Origin: Tsukamurella paurometabola
Lineage (GTDB): Bacteria; Actinomycetota; Actinomycetes; Mycobacteriales; Mycobacteriaceae
Reading direction: 5' to 3'
NCBI RefSeq assembly: GCF_900631615.1
Contig: NZ_LR131273.1
Span: 2,232,001 to 2,296,000, forward strand
DNA: 64,000 bases
In this document: positions 35,751 through 44,804 of the stretch, in pieces
Layout: the number at the start of each line of letters is the position of its first letter
How positions within the stretch are numbered: the stretch's first letter is position 1
The notes under the pieces: model-generated
Databases searched by the model: none
What the model was told of the DNA's origin: nothing
What the model saw: only the letters and a program-made list of their open reading frames with translations
Made by a program: the position numbers and the translations under genes

Positions 35751-35813
35751 CACTTGCCGCGCGACCGCCGCGGCGGTGTCCTCGACGTCCCCGGAATGCG
35801 CCCGCGCCGGGGC

Positions 35814-36995
35814 CTAGTCGCGCCCGAACAGCCGGTCCGCGAGGACCGCGACGTAGAGCTCCGCGGCCGCCCGCGGGTCCGACCGGTCGCGGCCGGTGAG
35901 CTGCTCGATCCGGCGGAGCCGGTGATTGATCGTGTTCCGGTGGTAGTGCAGGGCCTCCGCGGTGGCGGCGAGGGAGCCGCCGCAGTCGAACCAGGCGCGC
36001 ACAGTGGTGATGAGAGCGTCCCGGTCCGCCTCCGGGAGCGCGAGCACGGGGCCGAGGACCGCGTCGCGCAGCTCGCGCGCGGCGGCGGGGGAGTGCGCCA
36101 GCGCGAGCGGCAGCGCCGATCGCCCGTAGGTCTCGGTCGTCGTCTCGCCCGGGATCAGGCTGGCCATCGCGAGTTCGGCCTGGCGCAGCGCGTCGCGCGC
36201 GCCGAGCGGTGTCGTGAAGGGCTCGCTGACGCCCACGCGCCCGCCCGCTTCGCCGCGCAGCAGGTCCAGTACCTGCGGCAGCGTCTGCGGTGTGCTCAGG
36301 CTCAGCAGGCCGATGCGGGTCTGCACGTCCGACATCCAGTGCGAGGCCACCAGCCGGTCCCGCAGCCGACGGTCGATCCCGGCGTACGGGTCGCCGGCTC
36401 CGCGGGCCTCGGCGCACACCACGAGGAACGTGCCCGTGGCGGGCAACTGCAGCATCTGCGCCGCGGTGTGCAGGCGACCGGGCTCGAGCACCCCGTCGAA
36501 CAGGGCGCGCAGCTCGACCTGGAGCAGCTCGGCGTGCCGGGTGGTGCGTTCGGAGACCGCGCGCCCGTACTCCTCGGCGGCGGCCGTCGAGTACTCGTCG
36601 ATGATGCGCCAGACGTCCGCGCCGATGTCCGGGAGAATCTCGGGATTGTCGGCGCACGCGGTGCGCATGCGATCCCACACCAGGCGCCCCGCGAGCCTGT
36701 AGGCGTGCAGGACCGCGGCCAGCGGGAAGCCGTACTCGGCCTTGAGCCGGCCCGTCGCGCGGGCGGCGTGCAGGTCGCTGCCGAGCTCGCCGGTGAGCTG
36801 CCGCAGCACCGAATCGAGGTTCGCGTGCACAGCCTCGCGGAGCTCGACCGGGGTGATGAGGGTGCTCTCCGCATAGGCGTGTTCGCCCGTGAGGATGCGA
36901 TCCACGAGCTCGTCGGTCAGCCCGTCGAGGTCGTTCACCAGCAGTCGGGCGACCGCGGCGGGCGACGTCTCCGCGGGCTCTGTGATCGTGGACAC
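35814..36995 (-). CDS. PucR/CdaR-type helix-turn-helix regulator
   Basis: Regulator of 393 aa. The N-terminal RsbRD-like region (about 30-150) is followed by a GGDEF-like middle and a C-terminal helix-turn-helix, SLAATAEALHYHRNTINHRLRRIEQLTGRD, which is the PucR_C signature. GTG at 36995 (VSTITEPAETS). It is divergent from the aldehyde dehydrogenase gene, with 166 bases between starts, and is probably its regulator. The inducer is unknown. Confidence 0.87.
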   Translation of the reverse strand: MSTITEPAETSPAAVARLLVNDLDGLTDELVDRILTGEHAYAESTLITPVELREAVHANLDSVLRQLTGELGSDLHAARATGRLKAEYGFPLAAVLHAYRLAGRLVWDRMRTACADNPEILPDIGADVWRIIDEYSTAAAEEYGRAVSERTTRHAELLQVELRALFDGVLEPGRLHTAAQMLQLPATGTFLVVCAEARGAGDPYAGIDRRLRDRLVASHWMSDVQTRIGLLSLSTPQTLPQVLDLLRGEAGGRVGVSEPFTTPLGARDALRQAELAMASLIPGETTTETYGRSALPLALAHSPAAARELRDAVLGPVLALPEADRDALITTVRAWFDCGGSLAATAEALHYHRNTINHRLRRIEQLTGRDRSDPRAAAELYVAVLADRLFGRD

Positions 36996-37160
36996 GCCTC
37001 GATGGTAGCCCTCGTCATGTGCGCGGTCGTTGTGCGTGGGCACAACGGATCGGCGTGACGGCCGAAGCTCTCGCACGATGCCCGGGGCGCGTCCGGGGGT
37101 CAGACTCGAAGGGGAACAGTGACCCGGCTCACGTCGGGTCGAACGGAGACGGAGAGCCGT

Positions 37161-38867
37161 ATGACCACCACCGAATCAGTCCTCGACGCCGCTGTCGCCG
37201 ACCTGCAGCAGGGCGAGCGCACCTGGGCCGCCACGCCGCTGGCGGACCGTCGCGCCCTGCTCGACGAGGTCCGCGAGGCGACCGCCGCCGTCGCGCGGCA
37301 GTGGGTCGACGTCGCCACCGGGATCAAGGGCCTGCCCGCCGATTCCACCCTGCTCGGCGAGGAGTGGCTGTCGGGGCCGTACTCCGTGATCACCGCGTGC
37401 GAGGCGCTCGCCGCGTCGCTCCGGTCGCTGGAGGAGGGGCGCAGCCCCGCCGACGGTTTCACGGTCCGCCCCGCGCCCGGTGGCCGCTCGGCCGTCGAGG
37501 TGCTGCCGCACAGCGCCTTCGACCGGCTCCTGCTCAGCGGCTTCAGCGCGGAGGTCTGGACGGTGCCGGGGGTGGATGCCGCCGCCGTCCGGGAACGCGC
37601 CGGCCTGGGCGAACTCGACCCGACGATCACGCACGGCATCGCCGGCGTCCTCGGTGCGGGCAACATCTTCTCGATCCCGCCGCTGGACACGCTCTACCAG
37701 CTGTACGCCGACAACCGCGTCGTGCTGCTCAAGCTCAACCCGGTCACCGACCCGCTGCTGGAGACCTACCGCGCCGCCTTCGCCCCGCTCATCGACCGCG
37801 GCGTGGTCCGGATCGTGACCGGCGGGGCCGACGTGGGCGGCGCCCTGGTCAACCACCCGGGCATCACGACGGTGCACATGACCGGCAGTGCCCGCACGCA
37901 CGACGCCATCGTCTTCGGCACCGGCGACGACGGCGCGCAGCGCAAGGCGGAGAACCGCCCGCTGCTCGACAAGACGATCACCAGCGAGTTGGGCGGCGTC
38001 TCCCCGACCATCGTCGTGCCGGGCGAGTGGTCCGCCGCCGACCTGCGGTTCCAGGCCGAGCACCTCGCCACGCAGCGTCTGCACAACAACGGCTACAACT
38101 GCGTCGCCTCGCAGGTGGCCGTGATCAGTGCCGACTGGCCGCAGAAGGAGGAGTTCCTCCGCGAGCTGCGCGCCGCGTTCGACCGCGCGCCGTCGCGCCG
38201 CGACTACTATCCGGGCTCCGCCGACCGGGTGGCCGCCGCCCGGGCCGGCTACGGGGAGCGGGCGCAGGCCGTCGGGCCCGACGGTGCCCGCACCCTCCTG
38301 TCCGGCCTGCGGGCCGATCGCACCGAGGAGGCGCTGCGCACCGAGTACTTCGCGCCGGTCTACGGCGTGCTGGAGCTGGCCGGCGACGCCGCGACCTTCC
38401 TCGACGCCGCCGTCAGGGCGGCGAACGAGGACTTCGAGGGCACGCTCGGCGTGAACATCGTCGCCGACCCGGCGACGATCAGCGCGCTCGGCCCGGCGTT
38501 CGATCGGGCGATCGCGGACCTGCGGTACGGCACGATCGCCGTGAACGCGTGGACCGGCGTCGGCTATCTCACGGCCCGCGCGTCGTGGGGTGCCTTCCCC
38601 GGCCACACCATCGACGATGTGCAGAGCGGCATCGGCGTGGTCCACAACGCGCTGCTGCTCGACGACGTGGAGCGGACCGTCGTGCGCGGACCGTTCCGTC
38701 CGTCGCCCCGGTCGTTCGCGGGCGGCGAGCTGTCGATGTCGCCGAAGCCGCCGTGGTTCGTGACCAACCGCACCGGTGCCGTGACCGGCGAGCGGCTCAC
38801 CGCGTTCGCGGCGAAGCCGTCCTGGCTCAAGCTCCCCGGTATCTTCGCCTCGGCCCTGCGCGGCTGA
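37161..38867 (+). CDS. aldehyde dehydrogenase family protein
   Basis: NAD(P)-dependent oxidoreductase of 568 aa, longer than classical ALDHs (about 500). Catalytic landmarks: the Asn region VLLKLNPVTDPLLE, the general-base Glu in SELGGVSPTIV, and the nucleophile Cys in NNGYNCVASQ, which departs from the usual GQxCxA. The C-terminal part ends in MSPKPPWFVTNRTGAV. It belongs to a divergent actinobacterial ALDH group; the substrate is unknown. ATG at 37161 follows GGAGAG; an upstream GTG at 37119 is in frame. Divergent from the PucR regulator. Confidence 0.88.
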   Translation: MTTTESVLDAAVADLQQGERTWAATPLADRRALLDEVREATAAVARQWVDVATGIKGLPADSTLLGEEWLSGPYSVITACEALAASLRSLEEGRSPADGFTVRPAPGGRSAVEVLPHSAFDRLLLSGFSAEVWTVPGVDAAAVRERAGLGELDPTITHGIAGVLGAGNIFSIPPLDTLYQLYADNRVVLLKLNPVTDPLLETYRAAFAPLIDRGVVRIVTGGADVGGALVNHPGITTVHMTGSARTHDAIVFGTGDDGAQRKAENRPLLDKTITSELGGVSPTIVVPGEWSAADLRFQAEHLATQRLHNNGYNCVASQVAVISADWPQKEEFLRELRAAFDRAPSRRDYYPGSADRVAAARAGYGERAQAVGPDGARTLLSGLRADRTEEALRTEYFAPVYGVLELAGDAATFLDAAVRAANEDFEGTLGVNIVADPATISALGPAFDRAIADLRYGTIAVNAWTGVGYLTARASWGAFPGHTIDDVQSGIGVVHNALLLDDVERTVVRGPFRPSPRSFAGGELSMSPKPPWFVTNRTGAVTGERLTAFAAKPSWLKLPGIFASALRG

Positions 38868-38877
38868 CGGTCCGCGG

Positions 38878-40437
38878 TCACTCCTCGTCGAGCAGTGCGA
38901 CGACGGTGCCGACGATCGTCGTGAGCAGCCGGTCCGTCGCGGGCTGCCAGAGCCCGTGGCGACGGCGGGGCGTGACCTCGACGGCGTCGCCGTCCCGCGT
39001 CACGCGGACGGTCGCGATGCTCACGCGGTGACCGTTCACCTCGACGTGCCTGGCCGCGACGTTCACCGCTGTGGTGGGCAGCTCGGCGAGGATGTGCTCG
39101 AGAATCATTCTTCGAGTGGCGAGTACGCCGGCGGGGGTCTGGTCGCCGCGAACGCCGTCGTCGAACCCGTTCTCGTCGAGGGCGATCGTCGATGCGCTGA
39201 GGATGAGGTCCACCGACCGCACCAGCTCGGACTGCGCTGCCGCGTCGGGTTCGGCGTCGAGCGTCCGGATGCCCTGTGCGGTGAACGACGGTGCGCCGAT
39301 GGCCAGTCCGAGCGGGTGACACTGTTGCGAGCCGGAGCCGGGGTACATCGAGGCGTCGAACCAGAGGAGCGCTCCGGCGGCGGCGGTACCGCGTGCGATC
39401 GTGTTGTCGCCGTCGTGACGCCAGCCCTCGGAACGGTAGAGGCCGATCACCTGTCGGGTGTCGTGCACGGTGTTCGCGGCTACGAGTCGATCGGCATCCG
39501 AGGCGTCGTAGTGCTCACGGAACACCTGCGAGAAGGGTTGCTCGAGCTTCGCCTCGCGGACGTGTTCTCGCCAGGCGGTCCGATCGGCGTCCGTCGATGC
39601 AGCGGGATGCCAGAGACGGACTCGCGCGTCGTCGGGGACCTGCACCGGCCGTCCCGCGGCGTCGCGGAACGCGCCGGGGCGGCCCAGGAACGACGGCCCG
39701 TCGATGACCTGCCAGACCAGCGCTTCGCTGAACGTCGTGACGGATGTCGCGAACGCGGCCCGAATCCAACGAGCTGCGTCCCAGGAGGCGGCGACGGTCC
39801 AGGAGCCCTCGACGGACTTCAGCCAGGTGGTGACTTGTGCCTTCGTCGGGTGCTCCTCGGCCAGGCGTAGCGCCACGTCAGGCCGGGATCCCAGGCGGCG
39901 CCTGGCGTCCCGGGTATAGCGTGTGAACTTCTTCTTGATGCCGGCGTGCCGGGTGGCGCTGGTCGCGTCCGCGAGCGCCGACACGGTCTCGGGCGTGGGG
40001 GCCGCCATGATGGCGCGCGCCATCGCGAATGCCGCGGCCTGCGACGGGACGGCCTTGACTGCGGGGTTCGGTGCGACCGATGCCTGCGCCAGGATGCGGG
40101 AGACGGGCGCTGCCCACTCGGCGTCGAGGGTGAGTGCGACGAGTCCGGCGCGTTCCAGTGCTCGCGCATCCTCAGGGGTGAACGCCTTGTCGGCGACGAA
40201 GGGCTCCGAGCCGTCGTGGATGCGTGCGAGGCGATCGTCCGCGAGTTCGAGGACCTTCGCGGCGAAGATCCGATACGGCTCGCTCGCGGCGAGCTGCGTG
40301 GCGAGCTCCCCGAGGAGCGCATTGTCCTCGCCGACGTAGATCCACCTGGACCGCATGGTGCTCAGTGCGTTCGCCGCCGCGAGGCCGAGGCGCACCTCGG
40401 TGTGCGCTTCCAGCTCCTCGAACAGACCGCCCTCCAT
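38878..40437 (-). CDS. DUF4132 domain-containing protein
   Basis: Protein of 519 aa. The DUF4132 core lies at about residues 225-420: ALVWQVIDGPSFLGRPGAFRD, the linker PVQVPDDARVRLWHPAA, and WREHVREAKLEQPFSQVFREHYDA, all familiar features. Full DUF4132 proteins (MolR-like) usually exceed 800 aa with an N-terminal WGR or helical-repeat region; here only a shorter helical N-terminus is present. Function unknown; such proteins are scattered and often in accessory regions. GC content is somewhat below the surroundings. ATG at 40437; GAGG follows rather than precedes it. It lies next to a tRNA gene. Confidence 0.78.
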   Translation of the reverse strand: MEGGLFEELEAHTEVRLGLAAANALSTMRSRWIYVGEDNALLGELATQLAASEPYRIFAAKVLELADDRLARIHDGSEPFVADKAFTPEDARALERAGLVALTLDAEWAAPVSRILAQASVAPNPAVKAVPSQAAAFAMARAIMAAPTPETVSALADATSATRHAGIKKKFTRYTRDARRRLGSRPDVALRLAEEHPTKAQVTTWLKSVEGSWTVAASWDAARWIRAAFATSVTTFSEALVWQVIDGPSFLGRPGAFRDAAGRPVQVPDDARVRLWHPAASTDADRTAWREHVREAKLEQPFSQVFREHYDASDADRLVAANTVHDTRQVIGLYRSEGWRHDGDNTIARGTAAAGALLWFDASMYPGSGSQQCHPLGLAIGAPSFTAQGIRTLDAEPDAAAQSELVRSVDLILSASTIALDENGFDDGVRGDQTPAGVLATRRMILEHILAELPTTAVNVAARHVEVNGHRVSIATVRVTRDGDAVEVTPRRRHGLWQPATDRLLTTIVGTVVALLDEE

Positions 40438-40529
40438 GAGGCTTCATGATAAAGGAGATGTCATTCTGTTGATTGAATTCACGGTTGGGTGCATGCCGGC
40501 CGGCGCTCGCCGACCGACGCGAGTGAGAC

Positions 40530-40697
40530 TCAGCGGTCGAAGAAGCGATCGCTGAGCCGGTCGAAGAAGCCGTCGATCCGCTTCTCGCGCTCGGTGCCCT
40601 CGACCCGGGTGTTCCACAGGTGCACCAGCCCGAAGACGAGGGCGACGAGGCCGAGCACCAGCGCGGTGATGAGGATGACCTGCACCGTGGTCGACAT
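40530..40697 (-). CDS. small single-pass membrane protein
   Basis: A short gene of 55 aa. Residues 7-27 form one transmembrane helix (VILITALVLGLVALVFGLVH); the tail is charged and ends in DGFFDRLSDRFFDR, a near repeat of FFDR. AAGGGGG lies 6 bases before the ATG at 40697, a strong ribosome binding site. It lies between the tRNA-Thr 3' end and the DUF4132 gene on the same strand. I do not recognise the family. Confidence 0.65.
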   Translation of the reverse strand: MSTTVQVILITALVLGLVALVFGLVHLWNTRVEGTEREKRIDGFFDRLSDRFFDR

Positions 40698-40712
40698 GGC
40701 CGTCCCCCTTCG

Positions 40713-40787
40713 TGGAGCCCCCTGTCGGGATTGAACCGACGACCTTCGCTTTACAAGAGCGGTGCTCTACCACTGAGCTAAGGAGGC
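40713..40787 (-). tRNA. tRNA-Thr (anticodon UGU)
   Basis: Reading the minus strand from 40787: the 7-bp acceptor GCCTCCT pairs with AGGGGGC (one G-U pair); D-arm TAGCTCAGTGGTAGAGCA; anticodon arm CGCT-CTTGTAA-AGCG with anticodon TGT; T-arm GTCGG-TTCAATC-CCGAC. CCA is encoded at the 3' end after a U discriminator (40713-40716). The fold is complete, so the gene should be functional. It flanks the accessory segment. Confidence 0.93.
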
Positions 40788-40827
40788 GCGGACCGCACGG
40801 TCGCCGCGCCAGCATATCGTGACCAGC

Positions 40828-41706
40828 ATGACTGATTCCTTCGAGACCATCAGCTGGACGCTCGACGACGACGGCATCGCCACGCTCGTGCTCGACCGCC
40901 CGGATCAGCTCAACGCGTTCAGTGTGACGATGGCGCGCGAGCTGACGGAGTTCTTCGAGGTGCACGCGCGGCGCGACGAGGTGCGCGCGGTCGTCGTCAC
41001 CGGCGCGGGCCGTGCCTTCTGCGCGGGTATGGATCTCACCGGCGAGGGCAACGTCTTCGGCCTCGACGAGTCCGTGCGTCCGACGCCCGAGGAGTTCGCG
41101 GCGCACTACGACGAGGCGCCGTACCAGGACGGTGTGCGCGACACCGGCGGCAAGCTCACGCTCGCGATCTACTCGCTGCCCAAGCCGGTGATCGCCGCGA
41201 TCAACGGCCCCGCGGTGGGCATCGGCGCGACGATGACCCTCGCGATGGACACGCGGCTCGCGTCGACGAAGGCCCGCATCGGCTTCGTCTTCGGCAGGCT
41301 CGGCATCGTCATGGAGGCGTGCTCGAGCTGGTTCCTGCCGCGGATCGTCGGTCCCGCGCAGGCGCTGGAGTGGGTCTACTCCGCCGACATCCTCACCGCC
41401 GAGCAGGCCCGCGAGGGTCGCCTCGTCCGCAGCCTGCACGAGCCCGACGAGCTGGTCCCCGCCGCGCAGGAACTCGCCCGCTCCTGGGTGAAGGGCCGCT
41501 CGGCCGCCGCCACCGGAGTCATGAAGCAGCTCGTCTACGGCGGCCTCGGTGCGGCGAAGCCCCTGGACCAGCACCTCGCCGACTCGCTCGGCATGTACTA
41601 CACCTCGATCGGCGACGGCAAGGAGGGCGTGGCCGCCTTCCTCGAGAAGCGCGCCCCCGAATTCACCAGCAAGGCCTCCGAGATCCCGCGCATCGTCCCG
41701 GAGTAG
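40828..41706 (+). CDS. enoyl-CoA hydratase/isomerase family protein
   Basis: Crotonase-fold protein of 292 aa. The oxyanion-hole stretch is AFCAGMDLTGEG; the second glycine stretch is AAINGPAVGIGATMTLAMDTRLAS; the catalytic position corresponds to RLGIVMEACSSWFLPRIVG, with Glu present. The crotonase insert DGVRDTGGKLTLAIY is longer than usual. Acts on a CoA thioester, likely in fatty-acid breakdown. I chose ATG at 40828 because TATCGT lies 7 bases ahead (leaderless); GTG at 40819 is an alternative. Divergent from the tRNA gene. Confidence 0.9.
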   Translation: MTDSFETISWTLDDDGIATLVLDRPDQLNAFSVTMARELTEFFEVHARRDEVRAVVVTGAGRAFCAGMDLTGEGNVFGLDESVRPTPEEFAAHYDEAPYQDGVRDTGGKLTLAIYSLPKPVIAAINGPAVGIGATMTLAMDTRLASTKARIGFVFGRLGIVMEACSSWFLPRIVGPAQALEWVYSADILTAEQAREGRLVRSLHEPDELVPAAQELARSWVKGRSAAATGVMKQLVYGGLGAAKPLDQHLADSLGMYYTSIGDGKEGVAAFLEKRAPEFTSKASEIPRIVPE

Positions 41707-41844
41707 CCACCGCGGGTTAGCGTCCGCAGCCCGAAGTGCGGCGTCTAGAAGGCACTCCGTACCCCTCTGAGGCGCGGCGCAGCCATCGGTGTGGGTGAAT
41801 ACGTGAAGTCGGACACGCGGAACCCTGTTGGGTGACACAATCGG

Positions 41845-44250
41845 GTGGTGGGCGAGTCAGATAATACGTCGGTCTTCTTTGCTTACGCGTCGTATCCGGC
41901 ATCCTGTGGTGAGGCAATGTCTACAGCTGCGGCGGATTTGCGCGATCAAGGTGTTGCAGCGCGAACCTGGCAAGACATGAATCCGAGCGGACGGATCCTC
42001 ATCGACGCAATCACAGACGAGATCGATCGCGCCGACGTCGTCGTGGCCGAAATCAGCACAATGAACAAGAATGTGTTGTTCGAGGCAGGGTATGCGCTGG
42101 CGCGAAATAAGACACTGTTGTTTGCTTTGGATGAGTCTCTGGAGAGTGCGCGACGACTGTGGGAAGGCGTCCAGTTATTCGCCACAATCGGCAGGTTGGA
42201 TTACCATGGTAATGGTCACGAACTAGCGAACCGTATTCAAGGTGCTATTATTGCAGGTGGTGAAGGTTCGCTTCTTTCGAGTATTCTTTCAGATCGTCGG
42301 CAACAACAGCTCAATGCTGTGTTCGCCCCGACTGTTCCGGTCAAGTTTCAAGCTGCCGAAATGCTGGATAAGGAGCTTGGAAACCGTGGGAGTATCCAGG
42401 TTCTTGCTAGCGGCGACGACCTAGGGCTGGCGCCCCTCTCTTACTACGCGTGTGAGATAGTGCGATCGGCGGCGGCGATATTTCACTTGATGAACCCCGG
42501 CAGGACGCGAGGAGTCGAGCATAATGCTCGATCAAGTTTTCTTGCGGGATTTGCGCGGGGTTGGGAAACGCCTGTGTTAATGGTTGCTGAATCGGAGTAC
42601 GAAAGTCCTCTCGACTACCGAGATCTCCTCTTTAATTATTCGACTGCGGCTCAAATGGTCCGACATGTTGATGATTGGCTGGAGAGCATACCTCTGAAAC
42701 AGGGAAGTAGTCGTCGCCTGGGGCGATTGACAATGGACTTGGAATTGCCCGTTAGCTCGTTTGGTCAATACGTGGCGGAAAACGAGGAGTTTTCGCGGCT
42801 TGAAGAGTATTTTTTGCCAACGAGCGAGTTCGGCAGCCTGTTGCGGGGATCGGAAACAGTCTTCATTGGGAGGAAAGGGACTGGAAAAACAGCCACGATG
42901 CTGCAGGCTGCAGCTGAATTGGAAAAAGACCGACGGAATCTGGTGGTGCGGGTCAAGCCGACATCCTATGAGCTTGCTGGGTTGGTTGATCTGGTTAGTC
43001 GATTCGAGTTGCGCTCGGGGAGTGAATACCTTCTCAATAACCTATGGAACTTTCTCTTGTCGACTGAGGTCGCGTGTCATCTGCTCGCATCTGCAGACGC
43101 AAGTGGCGCAGGAGTGGGTGGATCGCCGGAGTTGTTGGCGATCGATCGCAGACTTGCGGCGATGAGAGTAGACGCCACGGCTGACTTAGCTACGCGGCTG
43201 GAAGAAGCGATATCCAGGATTCAAACCGAATCTGCATCGACGTGTGATGATCGAGAGCTTCGAGAAGTCGTCGGTAGCGCCCTCGGCGTGCACTCATTCA
43301 AAGAGTTTCACCACGAACTCAGGAAAGCGGCATTCAGTGCGCATAATCGGATTGCTATCCTCGTTGATAATCTTGACAAGACGTGGGAGAGCGACACTGA
43401 TTTCGAAGTTACTTCCAGGTTCCTGCTAGCGCTATTAGGGGCGGCAGGACAATTTCGAAAGGCGCTTCTAAGGGGGATGGACGGGAGAACTGTAACGCTG
43501 GGAATATTCATTCGATCGGACATTTTCGAAGTAATGACTTCTTACGCGAGGGAGCCAGACAAGATCGGTCCACTTGCGGTCCATTGGGATGACCCTTATC
43601 TCCTTGCACGAGTGCTCGAGGAGCGATACTCGACTAATCGAAGGCGTAAGAATCCTCGAGATGATGACATGTGGGCTACCATATTCCCAGATGAGGTGAG
43701 CGGGTTACCCGCTAAGGACTACATTCTATGGAGGATACTGCCGCGTCCGCGTGACATTATCTACTTCGGTAACGCTGCCCTCACTACCGCAATAAATCGG
43801 AGGCACGCAGTTATTACTCAAGATGATATAGCGATGGCCGACGAAACCTATTCAAGGTTTGCGTATGACGCCCTTGTGGTTGAGAGCGGATCGCAAGGCT
43901 TCAGTCTCGAGGATGTTCTATACGAATTTGCGGGGCTCAATTCAATTCTCACCGAAGAGGAATTGGGTCAGGTCTTGGGGAGCATCGATTACGATCCGTT
44001 GGAGATTAGATCGTGGCTACTGAGGACGTCATTCCTTGGTATTGAGGTCCGAGAGGGCAAGTTTGCTCATGTGGAGGGGAAGTCTGAAGTTGATCGCAAG
44101 CTGAAGGTTGCATCACGTTCCTCAGAGCGCTCCTCGCGTCCGATACATTTTAGAGTTCATCCCGCATTTCGGCACTACTTGGATATTCGTGATGACGACT
44201 TGCATGCCTCGGGGTTGGAAGACGTAACACTGAAGTTTGATTCCGAGTAG
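41845..44250 (+). CDS. TIR-like domain fused to a P-loop ATPase (putative defence protein)
   Basis: A single 801-aa protein. Residues about 8-110 look like the TIR-like/nucleoside-hydrolase fold: FFAYASYPASC, DAITDEIDRADVVVAEISTM, then NKNVLFEAGYALARNKTLLF with Glu80 at the usual catalytic position. A second, variable alpha/beta part follows (about 150-300). From 320 on comes an ATPase resembling the Sll1717 group: Walker A GRKGTGKT at 342-349, Walker B IAILVDNLDKTWE around D508, and a long helical C-terminus. G+C is about 50 % against 70 % around it, so it was acquired recently. GTG at 41845 or 41848; CACAAT lies 6 bases before the second. An NAD-depleting phage-sensing role is inferred. Confidence 0.8.
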   Translation: MVGESDNTSVFFAYASYPASCGEAMSTAAADLRDQGVAARTWQDMNPSGRILIDAITDEIDRADVVVAEISTMNKNVLFEAGYALARNKTLLFALDESLESARRLWEGVQLFATIGRLDYHGNGHELANRIQGAIIAGGEGSLLSSILSDRRQQQLNAVFAPTVPVKFQAAEMLDKELGNRGSIQVLASGDDLGLAPLSYYACEIVRSAAAIFHLMNPGRTRGVEHNARSSFLAGFARGWETPVLMVAESEYESPLDYRDLLFNYSTAAQMVRHVDDWLESIPLKQGSSRRLGRLTMDLELPVSSFGQYVAENEEFSRLEEYFLPTSEFGSLLRGSETVFIGRKGTGKTATMLQAAAELEKDRRNLVVRVKPTSYELAGLVDLVSRFELRSGSEYLLNNLWNFLLSTEVACHLLASADASGAGVGGSPELLAIDRRLAAMRVDATADLATRLEEAISRIQTESASTCDDRELREVVGSALGVHSFKEFHHELRKAAFSAHNRIAILVDNLDKTWESDTDFEVTSRFLLALLGAAGQFRKALLRGMDGRTVTLGIFIRSDIFEVMTSYAREPDKIGPLAVHWDDPYLLARVLEERYSTNRRRKNPRDDDMWATIFPDEVSGLPAKDYILWRILPRPRDIIYFGNAALTTAINRRHAVITQDDIAMADETYSRFAYDALVVESGSQGFSLEDVLYEFAGLNSILTEEELGQVLGSIDYDPLEIRSWLLRTSFLGIEVREGKFAHVEGKSEVDRKLKVASRSSERSSRPIHFRVHPAFRHYLDIRDDDLHASGLEDVTLKFDSE

Positions 44251-44315
44251 CTGGATCTTCTGCGAGTCTTCGCACCAAGTGAACCAGTGATTTGTTGAGA
44301 GCCTACTATTGCCCC

Positions 44316-44804
44316 ATGGAGATCCGCGACGCCCAGCCGGCCGACCTTCCGGCCATCCTCGCCATCCACAACGATGCCGTGGAGAACTCGACCGCCATCT
44401 GGTCCGAGGAGAAGGCGGACCTCGCCGAGCGCGAGGCCTGGCTCGCCGAGCGCCGCGCCGGGGGCTTCCCCGTCCTCGTCGCCATCGTCGACGGTGAGCT
44501 CGGCGGGTACGCCTCGTACGGGCCGTTCCGCAGCAAGTCGGGCTACAAGCACACCGTCGAGAACTCGGTGTACGTGGCGGACGGCTTCTACCGCCGCGGC
44601 ATCGCCGAGGCGCTGATGAACGCGCTCATCGAGCGCGCGCAGGAGTCCGACGTGCACGTGGTGGTCGCCGCCATCGAGGAGTCCAACCACGCCTCGGTCG
44701 CGCTGCACCGCAAGCTCGGCTTCCGCGTGACCGGCCAGATGCCGCAGGTCGGCATCAAGTTCGGTCGCTGGCTGGATCTGGTGCTGATGCAGCGGATCCT
44801 CTAG
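44316..44804 (+). CDS. GNAT N-acetyltransferase, phosphinothricin acetyltransferase-like
   Basis: Acetyl-CoA-dependent transferase of 162 aa. The PAT/bar-type start EIRDAQPADLPAILAIHNDAVENSTAIW, the FRSKSGYKHTVENSVYV block and the acetyl-CoA loop YRRGIAEALMNALI are clear, as is the end GFRVTGQMPQVGIKFGRWLDLVLMQ. Close relatives acetylate phosphinothricin, methionine sulfone or similar amino acids; resistance cannot be claimed from sequence alone. ATG at 44316. Its 3' end overlaps the convergent membrane-protein gene by 50 bases. Confidence 0.9.
   Translation: MEIRDAQPADLPAILAIHNDAVENSTAIWSEEKADLAEREAWLAERRAGGFPVLVAIVDGELGGYASYGPFRSKSGYKHTVENSVYVADGFYRRGIAEALMNALIERAQESDVHVVVAAIEESNHASVALHRKLGFRVTGQMPQVGIKFGRWLDLVLMQRIL

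Noticed and set aside
37019-39031. 670-aa plus frame overlapping the aldehyde dehydrogenase in another phase
   Set aside because: Arg/Pro/Ala-rich shadow of the true gene without domains.
40444-41838. Large minus-strand frame opposite the enoyl-CoA hydratase gene and across the tRNA
   Set aside because: It lacks any domain, crosses a tRNA gene and has skewed composition; a shadow frame.
38878-44250. Prophage or integrative element next to the tRNA-Thr gene
   Set aside because: No integrase, excisionase, structural genes or duplicated tRNA end was seen; only the composition supports transfer.
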